From Nocardioides sp. (lineage in GTDB: Bacteria > Actinomycetota > Actinomycetes > Propionibacteriales > Nocardioidaceae): 16,610 nucleotides of DNA. Shown here in pieces: positions 9,096 through 16,610 of the stretch. Numbering within the stretch: the first letter of the stretch is position 1; each line of letters opens with the position of its first letter. Both the position numbers and the translations under genes were made by a program. Under the pieces are notes generated by a model. It made no database searches. It was given only the letters and a program-made list of their open reading frames with translations, and was not told the DNA's origin. The stretch is from positions 1 to 16,610 of the forward strand of contig JAJPEO010000312.1 in assembly GCA_021166815.1 (NCBI GenBank), written 5' to 3'.

Positions 9096-10163
9096 TCAGC
9101 CGGCGACGACCAGGACGGGAGCCGGGTCCACCCTCACGTCGACGCGGTCCCCCGGGCGCAGCGCGGTGGCGTCCGGGCTGGCCAGCTGGGCGAGCAGCGG
9201 CTCGGCCCCCTCGGGCTGCCCGGGAACCGTGAACTGCACGCGCGAGACCGGGCCCAGGAACCCGATGGCCACGACCGTGCCGTGACCCTCGGCGGACGGC
9301 TCGAGGCTGATCGACTCGGGACGGACCAGGGCCAGTCCCGCCCCGGTGACCGAACCGTCCAGCACCGGCACCCGCTGGCCGAGCACGCTGGCCTCGCCGT
9401 CGGCGACCTCGGCCGGCAGCCGGTTGGAGAGACCGACGAACGAGGCGACGAACGGCGTGGCCGGAGAGTTGTAGAGCTCGATGGGCGCCGCGAGCTGCTC
9501 CATGCGTCCGGCGTTCATGACACCGACGCGGTCGGCCACCGCCAGCGCCTCCTCCTGGTCGTGGGTCACGAACAGGGTGGTGGTGCCGACCTCGAGCTGG
9601 ACGCGGCGGATCTCGTCGCGCAGCTGGACGCGCACCTTGGCGTCCAGCGCGGACAGCGGCTCGTCGAGGAGGAGCACCGCGGGCTCGATCGCCAGCGCAC
9701 GGGCCAGGGCGACCCGCTGCTGCTGGCCCCCCGAGAGCTGGGCGGCGTAGCGGTCGCCGTGCTCGTGCAGGCCGACGAGCTCGAGCATCTCGCGGGCGCG
9801 CTCGGTCCGCGCGCTGCGCGACCTGCCCCGCAGCTTGAGCCCGAAGGCCACGTTGTCGAGCACCGTCAGGTGCGGGAAGAGGCTGTAGGCCTGGAAGACC
9901 ATCCCCATGTCGCGCTTGTTCGCGGGCACGCCCGACAGGTCCCGCCCGCCCACACGCACCGACCCGGAGGTCTGCTGGTCCAGCCCGGCCAGGATCCGCA
10001 GGGCCGTGGTCTTGCCACAGCCCGACGGCCCCAGCAGCGCCACCAGCTCACCCGGCTGGACGCGCAACGAGAAGTCGTCGAGCGCCCGGAGCGACCCGTA
10101 GACGCGCGTCAGGCCGTCGAGCTCGACCTCGAGCCCCTGCCGGCCCTCGTGTGCGGCGGTCAT
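9096..10163 (-). CDS. ABC transporter ATPase, PotA/FbpC/PhnT class
   Basis: Energises the binding-protein transporter encoded upstream on the same strand. The 355-residue product has Walker A GPSGCGKT at 45-52, Q-loop Gln91, signature LSGGQ at 143-147, Walker B LLLDE at 164-168, D-loop SALDAK and switch His201. A TOBE-type C-terminal domain runs from about 245 to the end. The class contains importers of polyamines, ferric iron and 2-aminoethylphosphonate, and the ATPase alone does not separate them. Its ATG overlaps the preceding permease stop as ATGA, so translation is coupled. Confidence 0.9.
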   Translation of the reverse strand: MTAAHEGRQGLEVELDGLTRVYGSLRALDDFSLRVQPGELVALLGPSGCGKTTALRILAGLDQQTSGSVRVGGRDLSGVPANKRDMGMVFQAYSLFPHLTVLDNVAFGLKLRGRSRSARTERAREMLELVGLHEHGDRYAAQLSGGQQQRVALARALAIEPAVLLLDEPLSALDAKVRVQLRDEIRRVQLEVGTTTLFVTHDQEEALAVADRVGVMNAGRMEQLAAPIELYNSPATPFVASFVGLSNRLPAEVADGEASVLGQRVPVLDGSVTGAGLALVRPESISLEPSAEGHGTVVAIGFLGPVSRVQFTVPGQPEGAEPLLAQLASPDATALRPGDRVDVRVDPAPVLVVAG

Positions 10164-10945
10164 GCCATTCCCTTCCTCTCACGACGGCGGCCCAGGAACG
10201 TGAGTCCCAGGAGCAGCACGGCCACCAGGGTCATCGAGGCGAGTGCTGCCGCCATCGACGCCTGGGCATAGCTCTTGTAGATCGCCGCCATCGCGACGGG
10301 CAGCGTGTCGAAGTGCAGCAGCGAGGAGAAGACGTACTCCCCCAGCACCAGCGCCACCGAGATGAACGCCGCGGACAGCACCCCGCCCCAGATGTTGGGC
10401 ACCACGATCCTGGTGATGACGGTGAACCAGCCTGCTCCGAGCGAGCGGGCCGCCTCGGCCAGCGTGGTGACGTCGATGGCGGCCAGCGCGGAGTCGATCG
10501 CCCGGTAGGAGTAGGGCAGCACGAGGACGACGTACGCGAAGGTCAGCGTCAGCGGGGAACCGCCCAGCAGGTAGTAGACCCAGCTGTAGACGTTGGTGAT
10601 GCCGACGACGATGACCAGGGCCGGGATCGTCAGCGGCAGGAGGCACAGGAACTCCACGAGGCGGTTGAGCCGCGGCACGCGCAGGCGCACCCAGATCATC
10701 GTCGGCACGAGCAGCACGACCATGCCGGTCACGGTCAGCACGGCGAGCAGCAGCGAGGCGACGATCGCCGAGCGCAGCCGCTCGTCGGTGACCATGTAGG
10801 TCCACGCGTCCCAGGTGCGACCCGGCGCGTCGCCGGGCACCTGGGTGCTGAAGTCCAGCAGCGCGAGGAGCGGCACGAAGAAGAACGCGCCGAAGGCCAG
10901 GAGGCCGAGCGCGCGCAGGATGCGGAAGGTGCGGGAGTGGGTCAC
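10160..10945 (-). CDS. ABC transporter permease (PotC/PhnV-like), second subunit
   Basis: Membrane subunit of the same importer. The 261-residue product has about six hydrophobic segments, starting at about 7-30 (ILRALGLLAFGAFFFVPLLALL). The EAA loop is at 164-183 (EAARSLGAGWFTVITRIVVP). Its length fits the short second permease of this class. I chose the GTG at 10945 because it overlaps the stop of the previous permease as GTGA and gives a normal N-terminus, MTHSRTF. An in-frame extension far upstream would lie inside the other permease. Its own stop overlaps the ATPase start. Confidence 0.9.
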   Translation of the reverse strand: MTHSRTFRILRALGLLAFGAFFFVPLLALLDFSTQVPGDAPGRTWDAWTYMVTDERLRSAIVASLLLAVLTVTGMVVLLVPTMIWVRLRVPRLNRLVEFLCLLPLTIPALVIVVGITNVYSWVYYLLGGSPLTLTFAYVVLVLPYSYRAIDSALAAIDVTTLAEAARSLGAGWFTVITRIVVPNIWGGVLSAAFISVALVLGEYVFSSLLHFDTLPVAMAAIYKSYAQASMAAALASMTLVAVLLLGLTFLGRRRERKGMA

Positions 10946-11787
10946 TTCATCCACCTCGACGTACGCCGCAGCAACAGGCTGTAGGCCGCCATCACCAGGG
11001 CGACGACGACGATCATCTCCAGCGCCAGCGCGAAGCCGACGTTGGCGCCGCCGAGCAGGACCTCGCTGGTGATCGCCTGGCGGATGAGCAGCGGCACGAT
11101 CGGCTGGCCCTGGCTGACCAGCACGGCCGCGGTGGCGTAGGCGGCGAACGCGTTGGCGAAGAGCAGGAGCATCGAGCCCAGGAACGCCGGGGTCAGCAGC
11201 GGGACGGCGACCAGGCGCCAGTACTGCCAGGTGGACGCACCGAGGTTGACCGCCGCCTCGCGCCACTGCACGCGCAGGCCCTCCAGCGCGGGCGCGAACA
11301 CGATGACCATCAGGGGGACCTGGAAGTAGGTGTAGACCACGACGAGGCCGGGGATGGAGAACAGCCAGCCGTTGCCGTACAGGTTGAAGCCGGTGAGGTG
11401 CTGCAGGGCGAGGGTGACGACGCCCTGGATGCCGATCGTGGCGATCCACGCGAAGGCGAGGATGACGCCGCCGAACTGGGCCAGCACACCGCTGATGGCC
11501 ATCGTCATCCGCTTGAGCAGGCTGTCGGGGCCGGCCGAGACGATCAGCCAGGCCAGCAGCGCGCCGAGGACCGCGCCCAGCACCGCGGTGGTGGCCGACA
11601 GCACCAGGGAGCCGCGCAGCGCCCTGAGCGCGGCGTAGTCGTCGAGCGCGCCCAGGTTGTCGAGGGTGAACGCCCCGTCGGCGTCCTGGAACGCGCCCAA
11701 CGCCACGGTCACGGTCGGCACCAGGAGGAAGACGCCCACGAACAGCAGGAAGGGCACGAGCGGCAGCAGCCGGCCGGCGCCACCCAT
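10942..11787 (-). CDS. ABC transporter permease (PotB/PhnU-like), first subunit
   Basis: Membrane subunit of the importer. From the ATG used here the product has 281 residues, with a first hydrophobic segment at about 7-30 and further membrane segments. The EAA loop lies at 177-196 (EAAVNLGASTWQYWRLVAVP). The last residues, LLLRRTSRWMK, are basic and cytoplasmic. The start is uncertain. This ATG has no ribosome site and lies 44 bases past the binding-protein stop. A CTG at 11835, overlapping that stop as CTGA and preceded by GAAGG at seven bases, would add 16 residues (TTTANHTRQPGRPAL after the initiator). The other three junctions of this kind in the window use ATGA or GTGA. I kept the conventional ATG but consider the CTG at least as likely. 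Confidence 0.88.
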   Translation of the reverse strand: MGGAGRLLPLVPFLLFVGVFLLVPTVTVALGAFQDADGAFTLDNLGALDDYAALRALRGSLVLSATTAVLGAVLGALLAWLIVSAGPDSLLKRMTMAISGVLAQFGGVILAFAWIATIGIQGVVTLALQHLTGFNLYGNGWLFSIPGLVVVYTYFQVPLMVIVFAPALEGLRVQWREAAVNLGASTWQYWRLVAVPLLTPAFLGSMLLLFANAFAAYATAAVLVSQGQPIVPLLIRQAITSEVLLGGANVGFALALEMIVVVALVMAAYSLLLRRTSRWMK

Positions 11788-11831
11788 CAGGGCGGGCCGG
11801 CCGGGCTGCCGGGTGTGGTTGGCCGTGGTGG

Positions 11832-12956
11832 TCAGCTGATCGCCTTCGACCAGTTCGCAGCGAGGTACTCGCCGGCCTTGACCGTCTGCTCGTCGGTCGG
11901 GATCACCGGCTCGCCGGAGACCTCGGGCAGCGCGCCCCACAGGTCGGCGTCGATGGTGCCGGCCTCGGCCATGGCGTCACCGCGCACCGGGCGGGCGCCA
12001 CCCTTGAGCCAGAGGTTCTGGCCCTCGTCGCTGTAGAGGAACTCCTGCCACAGCCGGGCGGCCGCGGGGTGCGGGGCGTCGGCGTTGATGGCCTGGAAGT
12101 AGTAGCCGGCCACCACGGCCTCCGCCGGCACGACCGTCTTCCACGTGCTGACGTTCTTGGCCGCGGCCGCACCGAGGTAGTCCCAGTCGATGACGACGGG
12201 GGTCGTGCCCTGCTCGATGGTGGTCGAGTCGGGGTCGACGGTGAGGAAGTTGCCGGCCTGCTTCAGCTTGGAGAAGAACTCCACGCCGGGCGCGATGTCG
12301 TCGGCCGAGCCGCCGTTGGCGATCGCGGCCATCATCACGCCGCTGAAGGCGGCGCCGGCCTGCGTCGGGTCACCGTTGAGCGCGACCGCGCCCTTGAACT
12401 CCGGCTTGAGCAGGTCCTCGAGCGAGGTCACGTCGGGCACCTTGGCGGAGTCGTAGCCGATCGCCATGTAGCCGCCGTAGTCGTTGACCCACAGGCCGTT
12501 CGGGTCCTTGAACTGCTCGGGGATCTCGTCCCAGGTCTCGACCTTGTACTCGGCGTACATGTCGGTGTTGGCGAGGGCGACCGACTGGCCGAGGTCGAAC
12601 ACGTCGGGCGCGGAGTCCTTGCCCTTGTTCTGCTCGGCGGCGTTGATCTCGTCCTGCGAGGCGGCGTCGGGCTGCTGGGAGTTGACCTTGATGTCGTACT
12701 TCTCCGAGAAGGTCTCGATGATCTCGCCGTAGTTGGCCCAGTCGGGCGGCAGCGCGATGACGTTGAGCTCGCCCTCGGCCTGCGCGGCCTCGATGAGGGC
12801 GTCCATGCCGCCGAAGTCCTCGGCCGAGGTGGCCGTGGCCGCCTGGACTCCGGACTCGGTGGTGGTGTCCTTCTCCTTCTCGGGGGCCGCGCAGGCGGCC
12901 AGCCCACCCAGCAGGGTCGCGGCGGAGACCGCGGCCAGGGTGCTGCGGAGGTTCAT
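11832..12956 (-). CDS. ABC transporter substrate-binding lipoprotein, iron/polyamine/phosphonate class
   Basis: Captures the transported compound outside the cell. The 374-residue product has a short signal peptide with lipobox LAAC and Cys22 as the lipidated residue, then a Thr/Glu-rich linker (about 28-46). The periplasmic-binding fold follows: EGELNVIALPPDWANYGEIIETFSEKYDI-type sequence at 61-89, PDVFDLGQS at 117-125, and GLWVNDYGGYMAIGYDS at 154-170. Further motifs are VVIDWDYLG near 254-262 and the C-terminal LYSDEGQNLWLKGGARP at 307-323. These are typical of the PotD/FbpA-like type 2 group. I cannot assign the substrate: no iron-binding tyrosine pair is obvious, and the polyamine site cannot be judged by eye. 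A longer frame starting at 13016 was rejected because it would bury the signal peptide. Confidence 0.88.
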   Translation of the reverse strand: MNLRSTLAAVSAATLLGGLAACAAPEKEKDTTTESGVQAATATSAEDFGGMDALIEAAQAEGELNVIALPPDWANYGEIIETFSEKYDIKVNSQQPDAASQDEINAAEQNKGKDSAPDVFDLGQSVALANTDMYAEYKVETWDEIPEQFKDPNGLWVNDYGGYMAIGYDSAKVPDVTSLEDLLKPEFKGAVALNGDPTQAGAAFSGVMMAAIANGGSADDIAPGVEFFSKLKQAGNFLTVDPDSTTIEQGTTPVVIDWDYLGAAAAKNVSTWKTVVPAEAVVAGYYFQAINADAPHPAAARLWQEFLYSDEGQNLWLKGGARPVRGDAMAEAGTIDADLWGALPEVSGEPVIPTDEQTVKAGEYLAANWSKAIS

Positions 12957-13038
12957 GCTCGTCTCGCTCTCGTGCGTGGAGGTCGTGCCTCGGGAATGCA
13001 AACCCGCGCAGCACATCCCTTCTGGCGGGCCCGACGGC

Positions 13039-13050
13039 TACCTGATGGTA
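13039..13050. promoter_or_regulatory. Short palindrome upstream of the binding-protein gene
   Basis: TACC-TGAT-GGTA lies in the 145-base gap between the DoxX-like gene and the binding-protein gene, about 83 bases before the latter's ATG. It may be an operator, and on the minus strand it contains TACCAT, which could double as a -10 box. The arms are only four bases, so chance is possible. I see nothing else definite in this gap. Confidence 0.2.
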
Positions 13051-13101
13051 ACGACTCGGCTTCACGCGTGGGAACGTCCGACGCGCACGATCGGGGAACG
13101 G

Positions 13102-13518
13102 TCAGCGGGCACTCCTGCCACGGTCGAAGGCGAGGGCCGCCAGCGCCAGGGCGCCGACCAGCAGCCCGAAGTCGCGCAGTGCGACGTCGTAGTACTCCCC
13201 CATCGTCACCAGGTCGAGGATGATCCCGGCGAGCCACCCGGCCACGACCAGCGACCCGATCCGCGGGGCCACGGCGACGACGATCCCGGCCGCGACCTCG
13301 ATGACGCCGACGGCGAGCATCGCCTGGTGCGCCGTGCCCGGCACGATGTCGTTGATCCAGGGGGCGAGGTAGCGGTCCCAGTCGGTCAGCAGGCCGAGGA
13401 ACTTGTCCAGGCCGAAGGCGATCGGGGCGATGGTGAAGACGGTGCGCAGGAGCAGGAAGGCGCGCTCGGCGCCGACGCTCGTGGGGGTGGTGACCGATGA
13501 CGACGTCGTGGTGGTCAT
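13102..13518 (-). CDS. DoxX-like four-helix membrane protein
   Basis: A 138-residue integral membrane protein with four hydrophobic segments at about 20-40, 66-84, 87-105 and 115-131, after a Ser/Thr-rich N-terminus. The GLDKF motif after helix 1 and the overall spacing resemble the DoxX/DUF417-like group, whose members are linked to redox and oxidative stress functions. The assignment is by layout and motif, not certain. The start is fixed by GAGAGGA (13527-13533, minus strand), eight bases upstream of the ATG. It is divergent from an ECF sigma factor operon and preceded by the same promoter-like motif as that operon, so it is probably a target of that sigma factor. Confidence 0.75.
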   Translation of the reverse strand: MTTTTSSSVTTPTSVGAERAFLLLRTVFTIAPIAFGLDKFLGLLTDWDRYLAPWINDIVPGTAHQAMLAVGVIEVAAGIVVAVAPRIGSLVVAGWLAGIILDLVTMGEYYDVALRDFGLLVGALALAALAFDRGRSAR

Positions 13519-13549
13519 GGATGGGTTCCTCTCGACTCGTGGTGTGTCC

Positions 13550-13580
13550 GTTGGTGTCCCCACGGCCGGGCGGTCTTACC
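13550..13580 (-). promoter_or_regulatory. Candidate ECF sigma promoter for the DoxX-like gene
   Basis: Read on the minus strand: GGTAAGA (13580-13574), 15 bases, GACACCAAC (13558-13550), then CGGAC-like sequence. The same two blocks occur on the plus strand ahead of the sigma factor operon. The spacing fits -35 and -10 elements of ECF promoters. A start about seven bases past GACACC would leave a leader of roughly 25-30 bases containing the gene's Shine-Dalgarno. Confidence 0.6.
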
Positions 13581-13604
13581 CCGGGCCACGGATCCGGCGC
13601 CGCC

Positions 13605-13634
13605 GGTAAGAACCTGTGCGCGCGCGACACCAAC
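13605..13634 (+). promoter_or_regulatory. Candidate autoregulatory ECF sigma promoter, leaderless
   Basis: GGTAAGA (13605-13611), 14 bases, GACACCAAC (13626-13634), followed five bases later by the ATG at 13640. If GACACC is the -10 element, transcription begins at or next to the ATG, so the mRNA would be leaderless. Consistent with this, no Shine-Dalgarno precedes the ATG. The motif is repeated on the opposite strand at 13550-13580; CTTACC/GGTAAG (13575-13580 and 13605-13610) form an inverted repeat with a 24-base spacer. Confidence 0.62.
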
Positions 13635-13639
13635 CGGAC

Positions 13640-13876
13640 ATGAGCACCCACACGACGCGACCAGCACCCCCGTGCAGCAGCGGCCCGCCGATCGACGTAC
13701 GCGGCTGGCGGCGGTGCCGGCTGCTCGAGGCCGGCTTCCCGGCGGCCCTCGCCGAGGCGGTCGCCTCCGACCGGGGTCTCGACCTCCACGCCCTCCTGCA
13801 GCTGGTCGACCGCGGCTGCCCGCCCGAGCTCGCCGTACGGATCATGGCCCCGATGGGCTCCGAGGTGGCACCGTGA
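13640..13876 (+). CDS. Small unknown protein, first gene of the ECF sigma operon
   Basis: A 78-residue product with a Pro/Thr-rich first 18 residues and then a helical-looking segment: WRRCRLLEAGFPAALAEAVA (23-42), LDLHALLQLVDRGCPPELAVRIM (47-69). I recognise the style of sequence from other actinobacteria but no named family. There is no signal peptide or membrane helix. Two cysteines (26 and 60) are present after the N-terminal region, plus Cys12. I chose the ATG at 13640, not one 8 codons upstream, because it follows the promoter motif directly and the upstream codons would overlap it. Its stop overlaps the sigma factor's GTG start by four bases (GTGA), so the two are translated together. 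A role in regulating sigma activity is only a guess. Confidence 0.75.
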   Translation: MSTHTTRPAPPCSSGPPIDVRGWRRCRLLEAGFPAALAEAVASDRGLDLHALLQLVDRGCPPELAVRIMAPMGSEVAP

Positions 13877-14538
13877 CCACCGTGAACCCCGCACCGGCCG
13901 AGCTGGCCCCCTCCCCCGCGGAGGACCCGTGGTGGCTCGACCTGACCGACGACGGCCCGGCCGGGCGCGCGGCGCTGGAGCGGCTGCGGGAGCTGCTGGT
14001 GCGGGCCGCCCGTCACCAGGTGTGGCGACTGCGCGACCACCTGCCGGGCGCCGGGGCGGTGGACCTGGAGGACCTGGCCCAGCAGGCAGCCGACGACGCC
14101 CTGATGTCCGTCCTGCGCAAGCTGGGGACCTTCGAGGGCCGCAGCCGCTTCACCACGTGGGCCTACAAGTTCGGGGTGCTCCACGCCGGTGTCGCCGTAC
14201 GCCGCCAGGCCTGGCGCCACCGCGAGGTCGCGCTGTCCGACACCCTGCCCAGGGTGGACCGGGCCCCGTCGCCGGCAGCCGTCAGCGAGGCTGCCCAGCT
14301 CTCCCGCGCGGTGGGGGCGGCCATCTCGAGCGAGCTGACCCCGCACCAGCGGCGCGTGGTCCTCGCCCTGCTGGTGGACGACGTGCCGATCGACGTGCTG
14401 GCCGAACGCCTGGGCAGCACCCGCAACGCCCTGTACAAGACCCTCCACGACGCCCGACGTCGCCTGCGCGCAGCGCTGGTCGACAGCGGGCACCTCGACG
14501 CCCCGCCCACCCCTCGTCCCGACCGGAGCACCCGATGA
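13873..14538 (+). CDS. ECF-family RNA polymerase sigma factor
   Basis: Directs RNA polymerase to a small set of promoters. In the 221-residue product, region 2 spans about 40-115 with the core-binding segment DLEDLAQQAADDALMSVLRKL (64-84) and the -10-binding part FEGRSRFTTWAYKFGVLHA (87-105). Region 4 spans about 150-202, with LTPHQRRVVLALLV and the helix-turn-helix VLAERLGSTRNALYKTLHDARRRLR (175-199). There is no region 3, as expected for ECF factors. The GTG start overlaps the upstream gene's stop, and its own stop overlaps the anti-sigma ATG (ATGA), so the three genes form one tight operon. The probable autoregulatory promoter lies at 13605-13634. The ECF subgroup is not assigned. Confidence 0.92.
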   Translation: MTTVNPAPAELAPSPAEDPWWLDLTDDGPAGRAALERLRELLVRAARHQVWRLRDHLPGAGAVDLEDLAQQAADDALMSVLRKLGTFEGRSRFTTWAYKFGVLHAGVAVRRQAWRHREVALSDTLPRVDRAPSPAAVSEAAQLSRAVGAAISSELTPHQRRVVLALLVDDVPIDVLAERLGSTRNALYKTLHDARRRLRAALVDSGHLDAPPTPRPDRSTR

Positions 14539-14768
14539 CCGAGCCACGCCGCGGGCTGACCCCCGAGACGATCGACAGCCTGCTCGTCGACACCAGCCCC
14601 TACCTGTCGTGCGACGACTGCTTCGCACTGATGGACCAGTACGTCGAGCAGGTCAGCGCCACCCCCTCCCACGAGGACCCGGCGATGGCGGCCCACCTCG
14701 CCGGCTGCGGCGCCTGCGCGGAGGAGGCACGGACCCTTCTCGAGCTGCTGGCGCAGGACGCCGGCTGA
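14535..14768 (+). CDS. Soluble zinc-binding anti-sigma factor
   Basis: A 77-residue product with the zinc-binding anti-sigma signature H-x3-C-x2-C at 54-61 (His54, Cys58, Cys61). A second pair, Cys26 and Cys29, lies in [16 protein letters not shown], where the family usually has the first ligand. There is no membrane segment, so it acts in the cytoplasm, and thiol oxidation could release zinc and free the sigma factor, as in the RsrA type. That redox sensing is inferred from cysteine content and from the DoxX-like candidate target. It is the last gene of the operon, four bases overlapping the sigma gene. Confidence 0.85.
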   Translation: MTEPRRGLTPETIDSLLVDTSPYLSCDDCFALMDQYVEQVSATPSHEDPAMAAHLAGCGACAEEARTLLELLAQDAG

Positions 14769-14828
14769 GGCGGTCGGCCGCGGTCCCCACAGGTGGACAG
14801 CGCCGACCTCGACCCGACGGCCCCGGCG

Positions 14829-14834
14829 TACGAT
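14829..14834 (+). promoter_or_regulatory. Candidate leaderless -10 box (TACGAT) for fumarase
   Basis: TACGAT is followed by seven bases and the GTG at 14842, so transcription would begin at the start codon. No Shine-Dalgarno is present in the preceding 20 bases. The best -35 candidate, CTCGAC at 14808-14813, is poor and spaced only 15 bases away. Confidence 0.55.
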
Positions 14835-14841
14835 CCACGCT

Positions 14842-16536
<1,695 letters not shown>

Positions 16537-16585
16537 CGGCGCCGGATCGCCACACGTCCCGGGCGAGGTGCGACGAGGCGGTCGC

Positions 16586-16591
16586 TACGGT
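16586..16591 (+). promoter_or_regulatory. Candidate leaderless -10 box (TACGGT) for the right-edge gene
   Basis: TACGGT is followed by six bases and an ATG at 16598, the same arrangement as at the fumarase gene. No Shine-Dalgarno is visible. Confidence 0.4.
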
Positions 16592-16597
16592 GTGGCC

Positions 16598-16610
16598 ATG
16601 GACCGGGAGA
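16598..16610 (+). CDS. Start of a further gene, cut by window edge
   Basis: ATG GAC CGG GAG begins a possible reading frame that leaves the window after four codons. The call rests only on the -10-like TACGGT six bases upstream and the 61-base spacing from the fumarase stop. A GTG two codons earlier in the same frame is an alternative start. Nothing can be said of the product. Confidence 0.35.

Noticed and set aside
12957..13016. Upstream ATG for the binding-protein gene
   Set aside because: Starting at 13016 would place 20 residues before the signal peptide and bury the export signal.
12069..13223. Long plus-strand frame opposite the binding-protein gene
   Set aside because: It spans an intergenic gap and overlaps two real genes on the other strand; it has no domain or ribosome site.

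Overview
The window comes from a high-GC actinobacterium. Third codon positions are almost all G or C, GTG and TTG starts are common, genes often overlap by four bases, and several genes show no Shine-Dalgarno sequence. The LpqY/SugABC-type transporter, the DUF1707 protein and the single-chain class I fumarase fit Nocardioides or a close Propionibacteriales relative. The genus is an inference. No rRNA, tRNA, CRISPR array, insertion sequence or phage gene was seen, and no gap between genes exceeds about 300 bases.

Left part (1-5581): a galactokinase gene on the minus strand, cut by the window edge, is divergent from a four-gene plus-strand operon. The operon encodes a substrate-binding lipoprotein, two permeases and an ATPase, and resembles mycobacterial lpqY-sugA-sugB-sugC (trehalose uptake). 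The 133-base gap between them holds an inverted repeat, GTAGTC-N6-GACTAC, that could be a shared operator.

Middle part (5601-12956), all on the minus strand. Read in the direction of transcription it is: a binding-protein ABC transporter of the iron/polyamine/aminoethylphosphonate class (lipoprotein, permease, permease, ATPase), a flavin-containing monooxygenase, an isochorismatase-fold hydrolase, a Cof-type HAD phosphatase and a DUF1707/LiaF-like protein. The transporter genes are linked by four-base stop/start overlaps, and the first permease may start at CTG. The transporter, monooxygenase and hydrolase may form an uptake-and-degradation cassette for an unidentified nitrogen-containing compound. 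The phosphatase and DUF1707 genes appear to have their own leaderless promoters.

Right part (13102-14768): a four-helix DoxX-like membrane protein gene is divergent from a three-gene operon encoding a 78-residue unknown protein, an ECF sigma factor and a soluble zinc-binding anti-sigma factor. Between them the same two-part motif, GGTAAGA-N14/15-GACACCAAC, occurs once on each strand, pointing outward. It looks like the sigma factor's own promoter, driving both its operon and the membrane protein gene, and is the most interesting element in the window. The window ends with a complete class I fumarase gene and the first codons of another gene, both apparently leaderless.
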